A stretch of 64,000 nt of DNA from NCBI GenBank assembly GCA_046295215.1, contig JBKBNP010000020.1, positions 1 to 64,000 of the forward strand. The letters are read 5' to 3'. Shown piece by piece: positions 1 to 7,953 of the stretch (positions are counted from its first letter, which is position 1; every line of letters starts with the position of its first letter). The position numbers and the translations under genes were made by a program. The notes under the pieces are model-generated. The model made no database searches and was not told the origin of the DNA. It saw only the letters and a program-made list of their open reading frames with translations. The stretch is from Szabonella sp046295215 (GTDB taxonomy: Bacteria > Pseudomonadota > Alphaproteobacteria > Rhodobacterales > Rhodobacteraceae).

Positions 1-360
1 CGGAGGCCATGGGTCCGACGGCGCGCTCCCCGATGAAGCTGGCGGCGGCGGACCCATGGCCGGGCCAGCCAAACGCGCAGCCTAAAACGAAACCAGGCGA
101 CAACTGCTTTGACAAACACCGCGGTCAAGACCGTCTGGAAATGGCGCACCGCGATGCTGGGGGAGGATTGAGTTTCAGCGGTTCATGTGCAGCGCGTGAA
201 CGATCTGAGAACAGCTTCGGGATTATCTTCGGGACTCGTTGTCCCTGATTGTCCCAAACCGGTCGGAATTGTCCGTTTGTTCTGGTTTTTGGCAGTGGCC
301 GACCACACCAAGCAGGGCGAGAGTTTCAGACTAACTACAATGACTTGTGAGGGATTTTCC
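1..360. other. Left chromosomal flank, no gene recognised
   Basis: This stretch lies outside the island on the side that would originally have followed the tRNA-Gly gene. It has short open frames only, none with a recognisable protein, good ribosome site or conserved motif. I see no tRNA, hairpin terminator or repeat that I can support here. It could be the tail of another, older insertion at the same tRNA, but nothing in the bases proves that. Confidence 0.5.
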
Positions 361-377
361 TGGAGCGGGTGAAGGGA
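361..377. repeat. attL: left attachment site of the island
   Basis: The 17 bases TGGAGCGGGTGAAGGGA are identical to 10618-10634, which is the 3' end (with CCA) of tRNA-Gly on the minus strand. A direct repeat of a tRNA 3' end at the far side of an integrase-bearing segment is the standard mark of tyrosine-recombinase integration. The integrase gene starts about 140 bases inside this copy, as usual for att-proximal int genes. The two copies define an island of about 10.26 kb. Confidence 0.9.
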
Positions 378-461
378 GCCTAACCGGCCTTTCATCAACG
401 TGCAAACCGTTCGGAAAGCCCTTTTTTTATTGGCTTTTCCTAGTTTTTTCTTGTTCGCCGC

Positions 462-511
462 CTTTCATACTCTTACGTTGCAGAACATAACTAAGGGCAG
501 ATTGAAGGGCG
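462..511 (+). repeat. Left 50-bp subterminal direct repeat
   Basis: This block aligns without gaps to 10511-10560. Both begin with CTTTCAT and end with the perfect 20-mer TAAGGGCAGATTGAAGGGCG (492-511 here); 41 of 50 positions match in total. The 20-mer stops seven bases before the integrase start codon. Its place between attL and int suggests arm-type binding sites for integrase or an excisionase, or an operator acting on int. Confidence 0.75.
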
Positions 512-518
512 GGCCGAT

Positions 519-1877
519 ATGCCACCGAGAGCCAAGGAACTGACACCGGCGCAGATAAAGAACTTGAAACACCCCGGCGGGGAGAAGCCCGTCAAGGTTG
601 CCGTAGGGGGCGTGTCTGGCCTGCATGTCCAGATATGGCCGAGCGGGGCGAAGTCTTGGGTGTTGCGCACCCGTTACGGGGAATGGGCAGAAACAACGCT
701 GGCAGACGGCACGATCCAGCGTGGACGCAAGAAGCGTGAAATCGGGCTTGGCGCTTATCCCGACGTGTTGCCCGGTGCAGCCCGTGACAAGGCCAGAGAG
801 GCCAAGGCAAAGCTGGAAGCTGGCATTGACCCCATAGCCGAGCGAAAGGCCACACAGGCCGCGCTTATCGCCTCTGCGCGCAGGGGGATGACCTTTGCCG
901 AGGCATGGAAGAAATTCGCAGCGGAAAAGATCAAGGAATTTTCGACCGACCGTTACCGCGAACAATGGCAGCGCACGGTTGAGATTTACGCTTTGCCTGA
1001 ACTTGGCAAAATGGCGGTGCAGGACATTGGCTTGCAGGACGTTCTGCGCGTGCTGAACCCGCTGTGGGATGACAAGACAGTTACGGCAGTAAAGGTGCGG
1101 GAACGTCTGGAAAAGGTGCTGGCCTACGCCACGGTGCAGGGCTATCGCGCGGGCGACAATCCAGCGCGATGGAAGGGCAATCTTGATATGGTGCTGGCCG
1201 CACCCGGCAAGGTATCGGGGGCCGAGAATTACCCGGCCTTGCAGCTTGATGACGTGTCGCGCTGGTGGGATGCGCTACAGGCGCGCGAGGGCATGGGGGC
1301 CAAGGCGCTGGCCTTCCAAGCGATGACCGCGACCAGATCCGGTGCAATCCGCTTTGCCTCTTGGGATGAAATCGACTTGAAGGCAAAGGTGTGGACGATC
1401 CAGCCGGGGCGGCAATCGTCAAAGATACCTGCTGGCGAAACCGCCAAGCGCATTCCCCTGACTGACGCCATGGTGGCGCTGCTGGAAGGCTTGCCACGGC
1501 TGGACGGATCGAACCTTGTTTTCTGGGCACCCAAGGGCGGCGCGCTATCCGATGCGACCATGGGCAAGGTCATGCGTATGATCCATGAGGCCGATCTTAA
1601 TGCGGGTGGAAAGGGCTATGTTGATGCCAAGACCGGGGAACAGGCGGTTCCGCATGGCGTCCGATCCGCTTTCAGAACTTGGGTTGCCGAGCGCACGAGC
1701 TTTGACGGTGATTTGGCCGAGGTCGCGCTATTCCACAAAGTCGGATCGAAAGTTGCGCAGGCATACAATCGCGCCGATCAGGTGGAAAAGCGGCGTCATC
1801 TGATGGCGGCATGGGGCGACTTTTTGGCAGGAAAAGAGCCTGCGAAGGTAGTCCAGTTGCAAGGGGCGCGCGCGTGA
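519..1877 (+). CDS. int: Tyrosine site-specific integrase, P4 type
   Basis: Integrase of 452 residues that would insert the island at, and excise it from, the 3' end of tRNA-Gly. The N-terminal 90 residues look like the DUF4102 arm-binding domain (LTPAQIKNLK..., then a GLHVQIWPSGAKSW strand region). A core-binding domain follows, then the catalytic domain with Arg273 (TATRSG), the H379-G-V-R382 box and nucleophile Tyr416 (QAYNRAD). All key residues are present, so it looks active. It is the first gene inside attL, and its stop overlaps the next start (TGATG), implying coupled translation. A subterminal repeat lies directly upstream and may control it. Confidence 0.95.
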   Translation: MPPRAKELTPAQIKNLKHPGGEKPVKVAVGGVSGLHVQIWPSGAKSWVLRTRYGEWAETTLADGTIQRGRKKREIGLGAYPDVLPGAARDKAREAKAKLEAGIDPIAERKATQAALIASARRGMTFAEAWKKFAAEKIKEFSTDRYREQWQRTVEIYALPELGKMAVQDIGLQDVLRVLNPLWDDKTVTAVKVRERLEKVLAYATVQGYRAGDNPARWKGNLDMVLAAPGKVSGAENYPALQLDDVSRWWDALQAREGMGAKALAFQAMTATRSGAIRFASWDEIDLKAKVWTIQPGRQSSKIPAGETAKRIPLTDAMVALLEGLPRLDGSNLVFWAPKGGALSDATMGKVMRMIHEADLNAGGKGYVDAKTGEQAVPHGVRSAFRTWVAERTSFDGDLAEVALFHKVGSKVAQAYNRADQVEKRRHLMAAWGDFLAGKEPAKVVQLQGARA

Positions 1878-2548
1878 TGATGGAAGTAACGCGCGATGAC
1901 GCTAAAAAGTTGGCGCTGCATGTCCTGAAAGTAGGTTTTGACACGGGGGCTTTTCATGACAAGCGAAGTCTAGAAGACGAAACCAATCGGCGAATCGGGG
2001 AAACGCTTTTCTCTCTTTATCTGGAAAACAAAGACGAGGCTTCATGTGAATTTCTCAGACTGACTTGCTCATCGCGGAATGATCCTAGTGACCTTGCAGT
2101 AGTTGCAGCGACTTGCGCGGCATTTGTGGCGAATGGTGCCGCATTGCCTAAAGTCTTGCGAGAATGGTTTGTTCAATTCACCTTGCAGAAAATCGAGATA
2201 CCATTGCACGGGGCGGGTAAAGCGGGCGCACCCGAAAAGAGAACCCCGCAGGCAGCCGCGTTTATTTATGCGGCTGTGCAAGCTCTGGTTGACGTAAAAC
2301 ACGCCAAGGCTACCCGACAAAGCTATAATCCGCCCGATAGCGCCTGTGATATTGTCGCCGAAGCGCTTGCGGAAGTTGGTTTTCCAATAAAGAATTTTGA
2401 AGATGTGAAAAAAATCTACACCAAGGTTAAGAGGCAAACCCCTGAGTGGCTGAAGAAAGATCCAATCTGGACGCCAAAGCCTGTGCAGCGATGGAGGGAA
2501 GGTAGGTCGCTTTTTTCGGACGAACTTGATAAGCCGTATTGGCTGTAG
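1877..2548 (+). CDS. Unknown protein, possible cargo gene
   Basis: A 223-residue protein that I do not recognise. The ATG at 1877 overlaps the integrase stop codon; a frame opening further upstream lies inside int and is less likely. It appears soluble: no signal peptide or membrane span, a mixed helical N-terminal half, a basic patch (GKAGAPEKRTP) near the middle and a lysine-rich C-terminal part. Its base composition is clearly less GC-rich than the neighbouring island genes, which suggests separate acquisition. Next to int is where integrated elements often carry cargo such as defence genes, but no motif here supports any specific function. Confidence 0.7.
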   Translation: MMEVTRDDAKKLALHVLKVGFDTGAFHDKRSLEDETNRRIGETLFSLYLENKDEASCEFLRLTCSSRNDPSDLAVVAATCAAFVANGAALPKVLREWFVQFTLQKIEIPLHGAGKAGAPEKRTPQAAAFIYAAVQALVDVKHAKATRQSYNPPDSACDIVAEALAEVGFPIKNFEDVKKIYTKVKRQTPEWLKKDPIWTPKPVQRWREGRSLFSDELDKPYWL

Positions 2549-2618
2549 GTGCGCATTCTGGGTGATTAGACACCCACACGCAGCTTTTGCAATGCCGCGA
2601 AAACTGGTGAACTTAGGA

Positions 2619-2648
2619 GGTCGAAACATATGCACAGGAGTTTCGACC
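2619..2648 (+). promoter_or_regulatory. 9-bp inverted repeat enclosing the alpA ribosome site
   Basis: GGTCGAAAC (2619-2627) and GTTTCGACC (2640-2648) form a perfect inverted repeat with a 12-base spacer, ending one base before the AlpA start codon. The spacer contains the likely Shine-Dalgarno sequence ACAGGAG. It could be an operator for AlpA itself or a hairpin that hides the ribosome site. Confidence 0.65.
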
Positions 2649-2649
2649 G

Positions 2650-2898
2650 ATGCAAACACAGACCGAACTTTCCCGCGCGGCGTTCAAAACCACGCATGGC
2701 CGCGAACCGGACAAAACATTCCTGACCGGGCCACAGGTTCAAGCCCGCTATCAGAAATCCCATGTCACCATCTGGCGGTGGGTCCGTGATCCTGCTCTGG
2801 GCTTTCCTGCACCTATGCAGATCAATCGCCTGAATTACTGGCGCTTGTCCGACCTCGAAGCGTGGGAAGCTGCGCAGGCCATGCAGGTGGCCGCATGA
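2650..2898 (+). CDS. AlpA-type helix-turn-helix regulator
   Basis: An 82-residue protein of the AlpA/excisionase (MerR-like winged helix) group. Residues 24-75 hold the typical layout: FLTGPQVQARY, then the recognition segment KSHVTIWRWV, then the FPAPMQINRLNYWRLSDLEAW wing region (start and end shown loosely). In P4-like elements such proteins activate the integrase or act as excisionase. Here it opens an operon: its stop overlaps the next start (ATGA), and the following genes to the helicase are coupled in the same way. A 9-bp inverted repeat around its ribosome site suggests autoregulation. Confidence 0.85.
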   Translation: MQTQTELSRAAFKTTHGREPDKTFLTGPQVQARYQKSHVTIWRWVRDPALGFPAPMQINRLNYWRLSDLEAWEAAQAMQVAA

Positions 2899-3269
2899 TG
2901 ACACCCGCAAACGAAAACCCCGGCGCGCTGGCGGGCGCAACCGGGGCTAATGTCGATCAGAAAAAGTCAGAACCTGAATATTACCGCACGAACCTTTCCC
3001 CGTCCATGGCTTTGTGCGTGGCAATCGTTCGCTGTGATCCGCACGACGCGGCGCTGATCATGGAGAAGGCGCTGTCGGACATGGCCGCAGGGATGCCGAT
3101 TGCGCCCCTGCTGTCGGTCATGGATGAGGCCGCTTTCTGGGCCGATCTGGCAACGCCGGGGGAGCGCAAGGCCTATTGCCTCGCCAGCTTCAACGCCATG
3201 CCACCGAAGGACCGCGCGTCCTTCCTTGCCTATGTGCAGGGAGGGCAGCGCAATGAACGCACTCACTGA
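2895..3269 (+). CDS. Unknown island protein, 124 residues
   Basis: Not recognised. The ATG at 2895 overlaps the alpA stop codon (ATGA), and its own 3' end runs 17 bases into the Toprim gene, so it belongs to the alpA-to-helicase operon. The first 35 residues look disordered and polar; the remainder is predicted helical and rather acidic, with many Ala and Met residues. No cysteine cluster, membrane span or nucleotide-binding motif is visible. The tight coupling suggests a part in island replication or regulation, which is inference from position only. Confidence 0.7.
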   Translation: MMTPANENPGALAGATGANVDQKKSEPEYYRTNLSPSMALCVAIVRCDPHDAALIMEKALSDMAAGMPIAPLLSVMDEAAFWADLATPGERKAYCLASFNAMPPKDRASFLAYVQGGQRNERTH

Positions 3270-4194
3270 CGAAATTGCGGCTGGCTGTAAATCTCGTGCG
3301 CGGGGTTACATCGCTGACTATCGCCCCTACGCCAAGACCTTGGCCTTGCTGGATCAGGTTCAAGCGGTTCTGGAAGAATATCGGGATTACTGGCCGCTCA
3401 CTTGTCGCCAGATCTTCTATCGGATGGTCGGAGCGCATGGCTATGACAAAAGCGAAGCGGCCTATGGGCGTTTGTGCAACCACCTGTCCAATGCGCGGCG
3501 CGGTTCCCTGATTCCGTTCCATGCGATCCGCGACGATGGCGTGACTGTCTATCACCGTGACCACTTCGACAACCGCGACGACTTTTTGCGGCATGTGCGG
3601 GGAATGGGTGAAAGATACATCCGCAACAAACTGTCTGCGCAGGACGTGCATATTGAAGTCTGGTGCGAGGCGGCGGGGATGCTTCCGCAGCTTGATGACG
3701 TCGCTGCCCCGTTTTCCGTTCGGGCCTATTCATCGGGCGGCTACGATAGCCTGACCGCAAAGAAGGACTTGGCCGACCGCATCGTGCGGATTGAGAAACC
3801 GGCAATCATCCTTCACCTGGGCGACTGCGACCCGAGCGGCGAAGGCATCTTTGATTGTGTCGCGCAGGACGTGTCAGCCTTTGTCGAGGCCGACCGCCCC
3901 CATGGGCTTGTCACTGTGGAATTTCACCGCATAGCCCTGACCCGCGCGCAGGTGGCTGAATACGATCTGCCTACATCGCCACCGAAGGCTAGCGACACAC
4001 GTTCCAAAAATTGGCGCGGCGGCACATGCCAGCTTGAGGCGCTTCCGCCGAACGTGATTGCCGAAATTCTCGAAAGGGCGCTTTGGGAACATATCGACGC
4101 AACCCGCTACCTTGAGGACTGCGAGGCCGAGAAGGCCGACCGGGCCGAGATAACGCAGCTTCTGCTGCCTGCACCGAACGGGGGTCGCGCATGA
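3253..4194 (+). CDS. Spo11/Topo VI-A-like Toprim protein
   Basis: A 313-residue protein with the two-part plan of topoisomerase VI subunit A and Spo11. Residues about 45-95 form a winged helix with LTCRQIFYRM, where Tyr56 sits where the catalytic tyrosine is expected. A Toprim fold follows, with an acidic residue at Glu139 (VWCEAAG) and the metal-binding pair Asp191/Asp193 (HLGDCDPSGEG). No GHKL-ATPase subunit B is encoded anywhere in the window. Related orphan proteins occur in phages and plasmids. It precedes the RepA-like helicase in one operon, so a role in island DNA replication (nicking, primer handling or relaxation) is a reasonable guess. Confidence 0.75.
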   Translation: MNALTDEIAAGCKSRARGYIADYRPYAKTLALLDQVQAVLEEYRDYWPLTCRQIFYRMVGAHGYDKSEAAYGRLCNHLSNARRGSLIPFHAIRDDGVTVYHRDHFDNRDDFLRHVRGMGERYIRNKLSAQDVHIEVWCEAAGMLPQLDDVAAPFSVRAYSSGGYDSLTAKKDLADRIVRIEKPAIILHLGDCDPSGEGIFDCVAQDVSAFVEADRPHGLVTVEFHRIALTRAQVAEYDLPTSPPKASDTRSKNWRGGTCQLEALPPNVIAEILERALWEHIDATRYLEDCEAEKADRAEITQLLLPAPNGGRA

Positions 4195-4463
4195 TGGCTG
4201 CTGATGATCTGAGCAGGATGCGCCACCAGTGGAAGCGTGTTGCGCGTCGTGTCTCTGGGGGCTGGGAAAAGCTGTTCACCGAAAAGGTGGCAAAGAACCT
4301 CAAGAACGAGGCGTGGCGTCCCTCGCCCAAGCAAATGGCCCATATGCGGGACATGTGCCGCGCCTGTAACGCGGACCTGCCCGACATTGGCGAGGCAATC
4401 ACCTTGCGCGATGGTCGCATGATGGAATGGGTCGGAACGGAATGGGTGGAGGTCAGACGGTGA
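4191..4463 (+). CDS. Unknown basic small protein between Toprim and helicase
   Basis: A 90-residue protein, basic in its first half (RMRHQWKRVARRV). Start and stop both overlap the neighbours (ATGA with the Toprim gene, GTGA with the helicase gene), which makes it a firm member of the replication operon. The middle carries MCRACNADLPD, with two cysteines spaced C-x2-C, too few for a confident zinc finger. The last 20 residues form a short beta-like strand pattern. I do not recognise a family. Position suggests an accessory replication factor. Confidence 0.65.
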   Translation: MMAADDLSRMRHQWKRVARRVSGGWEKLFTEKVAKNLKNEAWRPSPKQMAHMRDMCRACNADLPDIGEAITLRDGRMMEWVGTEWVEVRR

Positions 4464-5761
4464 CCCGTATGGATGAACCCTTTGCAAACCTTGAGCCGGT
4501 GAGCGGCTGGGATAGCGCTGCGGTGCGTGACGCGATCATTGCGGATCGTGCCGACCGTGAACGCCGCGTGCGTCGCGCTCCCCCGCCGCGCCCCCAGCTG
4601 GCCTATGAACGTGGCGACCCGGTTGGTATGGATGACATGCCACTTCCCCCGCTGGAAAGCTACGCGGGCGAAGTGGGGCCGGGAGCGGGACCGATCATCC
4701 CAAGGGCCGAGCGGGCCAGCCGGTTCTATGACGCCAGCACACTCAAGGACAAGCCGGTTCCCCCTCGCGAATGGTTGGTGCCCGACTTGGTGCCTCAGAA
4801 AACCATCACGCTTTTTAGTGGCGATGGCGGCACCGGCAAAAGCCTGCTGGCTTTGCAACTGGCGGTGGCGGCGGTGGCGGGGGCCGGATGGCTTGAAAAG
4901 CCGGTGAAGCCAGGCGGTGCAATCTTCATCACGGCGGAGGATGACGACGACGAATTGCACCGCCGCTTGGACGATATTCTGCGGGCCGAAGGGCTGGACT
5001 ATGACGGCTTGGGCCGCCTGACCCTCAGGTCTTTGGCGGGCGAGGACGCACTGCTTGCAGTGGAGTCAAATATGGCCCTTGTCCAGTCTGCCCTGTTCGA
5101 AGAGCTTGACGCGCGAGCGGCGGAAGATAGCCCGGCGCTTATCGTGATCGACACGCTGGCCGATGTGTTCCCGTCTAATGAGAACGACCGGGCTAAGGTT
5201 CGGCAGTTTGTTGGGATCCTGCGCGGGCTGGCACTCAAGCGGCAATGCGCGGTTCTGCTTCTGTCTCACCCGTCACTGGCTGGCCTGATTAGCGGCTCTG
5301 GCACCTCGGGCAGCACCGCTTGGAGCAACTCTGTGCGGTCACGGCTCTACCTGTCGCGTGTCGTGCAGGATGGCTATGAACCCGACCCCTGCGCACGAAT
5401 GCTCGAGACGAAGAAAGCCAACTATGGGCCGGTTGGGGGCGAGATTGCTATGAAGTGGCAGGCCGGTGTTTTCGTGGCAGAGGCCACGCCTACCGGGCTG
5501 GACAAGCTGGCCGTGGGAGCAAAGGCCGAACGTGTGTTCCTCGCCCTTCTGCGCACCTTCGCTGAACAGGGCCGCAAGGTGAACCACGCGGGCGGGCCGA
5601 CCTATGCGCCCAAGCTGTTCGCATCGCACCCCAACGCCGAAGGTGTGACGAAAGTTGCCTTCAAGGGCGCAATGGATGCGCTGCTGACAAGGGGCACAAT
5701 TTGCATCGCCAAGGAAGGCCGCCCGAGCAAGGAACGGCAGTTTCTAAAGGTGTCGGAATGA
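4460..5761 (+). CDS. RepA-like replicative helicase (AAA ATPase)
   Basis: A 433-residue protein of the plasmid RepA/AAA_25 group, a hexameric DNA helicase related to the RecA/DnaB fold. About 100 polar, proline-rich residues precede the ATPase core. Walker A is GDGGTGKS at residues 121-128, Walker B is ALIVIDTLAD near residue 230, followed by a sensor-like LLLSHPS. The C-terminal region carries a winged-helix-like segment. GTG at 4460 is preferred because it overlaps the upstream stop (GTGA); an ATG three codons later is possible. Together with the Toprim protein and the repeat array just downstream it suggests self-directed replication after excision. Confidence 0.85.
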   Translation: MTRMDEPFANLEPVSGWDSAAVRDAIIADRADRERRVRRAPPPRPQLAYERGDPVGMDDMPLPPLESYAGEVGPGAGPIIPRAERASRFYDASTLKDKPVPPREWLVPDLVPQKTITLFSGDGGTGKSLLALQLAVAAVAGAGWLEKPVKPGGAIFITAEDDDDELHRRLDDILRAEGLDYDGLGRLTLRSLAGEDALLAVESNMALVQSALFEELDARAAEDSPALIVIDTLADVFPSNENDRAKVRQFVGILRGLALKRQCAVLLLSHPSLAGLISGSGTSGSTAWSNSVRSRLYLSRVVQDGYEPDPCARMLETKKANYGPVGGEIAMKWQAGVFVAEATPTGLDKLAVGAKAERVFLALLRTFAEQGRKVNHAGGPTYAPKLFASHPNAEGVTKVAFKGAMDALLTRGTICIAKEGRPSKERQFLKVSE

Positions 5762-6066
5762 CCTGCCCAACCCTCGCCCAACCCCCCGCCCAACCTATGC
5801 CGAAAATAGCGCCCACCCCCCCGCCCAACCCCCGCCCAACCGGGGGGGGGAGTATATCCCCATACCCCTACGAGGTTGCTGCGCCCCTTGGGCGGGCGCG
5901 CACCCTTCGGAAAGCGGACGCGCGTTTCAAAAGTAAGGGAGTGGCAAAAAGCGATATTCGATATATCCGGCAGAACATATCGACCCTAACGGCATTTTTC
6001 TGCGCAGATCGCCATAAATTCAGGTTCGGTTCCCCGATCAGCACCCAATGTAACGCAATGAAATAG
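5758..6066 (+). CDS. Doubtful proline-rich reading frame over the repeat array
   Basis: A 102-codon frame whose ATG overlaps the helicase stop. The first third is low complexity (Pro, Gln, Ala, Thr) simply because it reads through the repeated GCCCAAC array; those repeats are spaced 11-12 bases apart and so do not keep codon phase. The rest has no recognisable domain and crosses an AT-rich stretch. It may be translated by coupling, but I think the DNA here is more likely a cis-acting origin region. Low confidence as a protein gene. Confidence 0.25.
   Translation: MTCPTLAQPPAQPMPKIAPTPPPNPRPTGGGSISPYPYEVAAPLGRARTLRKADARFKSKGVAKSDIRYIRQNISTLTAFFCADRHKFRFGSPISTQCNAMK
5765..5840. repeat. Phased GCCCAAC repeats, candidate iterons
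   Basis: Perfect GCCCAAC copies start at 5765, 5776, 5788, 5823 and 5834, with a one-mismatch copy (GCCCACC) at 5811. Spacings of 11, 12, 23, 12 and 11 bases keep all copies on about the same helix face. The array begins at the end of the RepA-like helicase gene and is followed by a run of nine G (5842-5850) and an AT-rich stretch (about 5930-6100). This fits an iteron-type replication origin. Confidence 0.55.
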
Positions 6067-6094
6067 TGATTACAGCGCCTTAGCGTGTTACATT
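6047..6094. promoter_or_regulatory. Inverted repeat AATGTAAC/GTTACATT in AT-rich gap
   Basis: AATGTAAC (6047-6054) and GTTACATT (6087-6094) form an 8-bp perfect inverted repeat about 40 bases apart, the second arm followed by four further T. It sits between the replication operon and the terminase operon. It may be a weak terminator with a long loop or a two-site operator; the sequence alone does not decide. Confidence 0.35.
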
Positions 6095-6106
6095 TTTTCA
6101 ATCCGG

Positions 6107-6124
6107 CCTTTAATCTGCCCTTAG
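6107..6124 (-). repeat. Internal inverted copy of the subterminal motif
   Basis: Read on the minus strand this is CTAAGGGCAGATTAAAGG, matching 17 of 18 bases of 491-508 near attL and 16 of 18 at the attR-side copy. It lies 37 bases upstream of the candidate small terminase gene, in the only sizeable gap before the packaging genes. A shared protein could therefore touch both island ends and the packaging promoter. Confidence 0.6.
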
Positions 6125-6160
6125 ATGCAGAAAGGGGCTTTGAACTAGGCCGCGTCAAGT

Positions 6161-6529
6161 ATGAGCAAAGCACCGCCACCGCCACAATTCAGCACCCGCA
6201 AAGGCACGGGGGCCGTTGTGCTGGCCGGGGTTGATGGGCGTTCGATGATGGCGCGCAGGTTCCGCGAGATCACCGCCACGATTGAAAACGATCTGGGGGG
6301 CGATCTGTCAGAGGCGCAACGGCACCTTGTCGCACGGGCGGCAACGCTGGCCTGCTGGTGCGAGGAACGGGAAACCGAACTGGCACAGGGCCAAGCCTTC
6401 GATGCAAGCCAGTATGCCACAATCGCCAATGCCCTTCGCCGCTTGCTGGCCGATATTGGCCTTGAGCGCAAGGCGCGCGACGTCACCGACCTTGCGACGT
6501 ATCTTCGCGGCAAAGCGGGGGCGGCGTGA
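6161..6529 (+). CDS. Candidate terminase small subunit
   Basis: A 122-residue protein directly before and overlapping the large terminase gene (TGATG). The first 25 residues are disordered and proline/basic; the rest is predicted alpha-helical (RRFREITATIENDLGG, then LSEAQRHLVARAATL, then a long helix to LRRLLADIGLERKARD). Proteins of this size and pattern are common immediately upstream of large terminases in alphaproteobacterial phage loci, where the small subunit recognises the packaging site. I see no classical helix-turn-helix, so the call rests mainly on position and helical character. Confidence 0.5.
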   Translation: MSKAPPPPQFSTRKGTGAVVLAGVDGRSMMARRFREITATIENDLGGDLSEAQRHLVARAATLACWCEERETELAQGQAFDASQYATIANALRRLLADIGLERKARDVTDLATYLRGKAGAA

Positions 6530-7941
6530 TGACAGTCACCATTCGCGAGGCAATGACCGATCAGGCATTGTTCGGGCCGATCTTCGGGGGCGAGAGTTTC
6601 GCGGCATGGCGTGCCCTGCTGGCCGGGTTTTATGGGCTGAAACTGGACGCCGCCGAACTGGACACGTTCAAGAGCCTCACAGCGCGACGCAGCCCGCCGC
6701 AGAGCGCGTTTACCGAACTATGGCTGGCAATCGGTCGCCGTGGCGGCAAGAGCCATGCAGCGGCGTTTCTGGCGGTGTTTCTGGCCGCGTTTCACGACTA
6801 CAGCGACAGGCTGGCACCGGGCGAGGTTGCCACCGTCATGGTCATCGCAGCCGACCGGAAACAGGCGCGGGCCGTCATGCGCTACACGTCCGGCCTGATG
6901 AATGAAAACCCCATGTTGCGGCGCATGGTGTTGCGCGAGAATTCGGAACAGATCGAACTGAACAACCGAACTGTCATCGAGATCACCACGGCATCGCACC
7001 GGAGCGTCCGGGGCTACACCCTGGCCGCGTGTATCGCGGATGAAATCGCCTTTTGGCATGTTGACGGGGCCAGCCCGGACAAGGAAATCATTGCGGCAAT
7101 CCGGCCAGCCTTGGCAACCTTGGACGGGAAGCTGATTGCACTGTCATCGCCCTATGCCAAAAGGGGCGTGCTTTGGGATACGTTCAAGCGGGCCTTTGCG
7201 GATGACGGGGAAAGCCGCGTTCTGGTCGCGCAGGCACCATCCCGAACTATGAACCCGACCTTGCCGCAACGTATCATTGATGACGCAATGAAGGACGACG
7301 CGGCGCGGGCATCGGCTGAGTATCTCGCACAGTTTCGCAGCGACATTGCCAGCCTGATTGATCCGACACTGATCGAGGAATGCACCCGGCCCAAGCCGCG
7401 CGAACTGCCGATGGTGCGCGGGATGAATTACCACGCCTTCACGGATCCGGCAGGGGGAGGGCAGGACGAATTCACCTTGGCAATCGGACACCGGGAAGGC
7501 GACTGCATTGTGATCGACCTGGCGCGCGGCCTGAAAGGTTCCCCTGCCGAGATCGTCGCAGAATATGCGCGTGTGTTGAACGCTTACGGCATCAGCAACG
7601 TCACTGGCGACCGATACGCGGGCCGCTGGCCGAGGGACGAATTCAGCAAGCACGGGATCAACTACACCGTGTCGGAACTGGATCGTTCGGGCCTCTACCT
7701 TGAGTTGCTTGCCGCCCTGAATTCGGGCCGCGTGGAGCTGCCGCCTGATCCGAAACTAAGCCGCCAGCTTGCGGCTTTGGAACGTCGCACGGGCCGGGGC
7801 CGCGACAGTATCGACCATCCCCCCGGCGGGCACGATGACCTTGCCAACGCTGTTGCGGGCGTCGTCGCCAATCTCTGCACCAGACCCACAACGGCCATGG
7901 TTTTCATGAAGGCGAGACACCGCCTTGAAACGCTCACATAG
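6529..7941 (+). CDS. Phage terminase large subunit, intact
   Basis: A 470-residue DNA-packaging motor. ATPase part: variant Walker A GRRGGKS at residues 69-75, Walker B CIADE at 168-172 (catalytic Glu172), and coupling motif SSP at 206-208. Nuclease part (RNase H-like): Asp306 in FTDPAGGGQDE, Asp361 in VTGDRY and Asp436/437 in GGHDDLANAV. Every expected acidic residue is present, so both translocation and cleavage look functional. The ATG at 6529 overlaps the upstream stop; a GTG one codon earlier is possible. No portal or capsid gene follows, so it would have to act on proheads of a helper phage. Confidence 0.93.
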   Translation: MTVTIREAMTDQALFGPIFGGESFAAWRALLAGFYGLKLDAAELDTFKSLTARRSPPQSAFTELWLAIGRRGGKSHAAAFLAVFLAAFHDYSDRLAPGEVATVMVIAADRKQARAVMRYTSGLMNENPMLRRMVLRENSEQIELNNRTVIEITTASHRSVRGYTLAACIADEIAFWHVDGASPDKEIIAAIRPALATLDGKLIALSSPYAKRGVLWDTFKRAFADDGESRVLVAQAPSRTMNPTLPQRIIDDAMKDDAARASAEYLAQFRSDIASLIDPTLIEECTRPKPRELPMVRGMNYHAFTDPAGGGQDEFTLAIGHREGDCIVIDLARGLKGSPAEIVAEYARVLNAYGISNVTGDRYAGRWPRDEFSKHGINYTVSELDRSGLYLELLAALNSGRVELPPDPKLSRQLAALERRTGRGRDSIDHPPGGHDDLANAVAGVVANLCTRPTTAMVFMKARHRLETLT

Positions 7942-7953
7942 GAGGATCCCCCC

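Noticed and set aside
5758..6066. Proline-rich frame as a solid protein gene
   Set aside because: The proline-rich part is a by-product of DNA repeats that do not keep codon phase; listed only as a doubtful gene.
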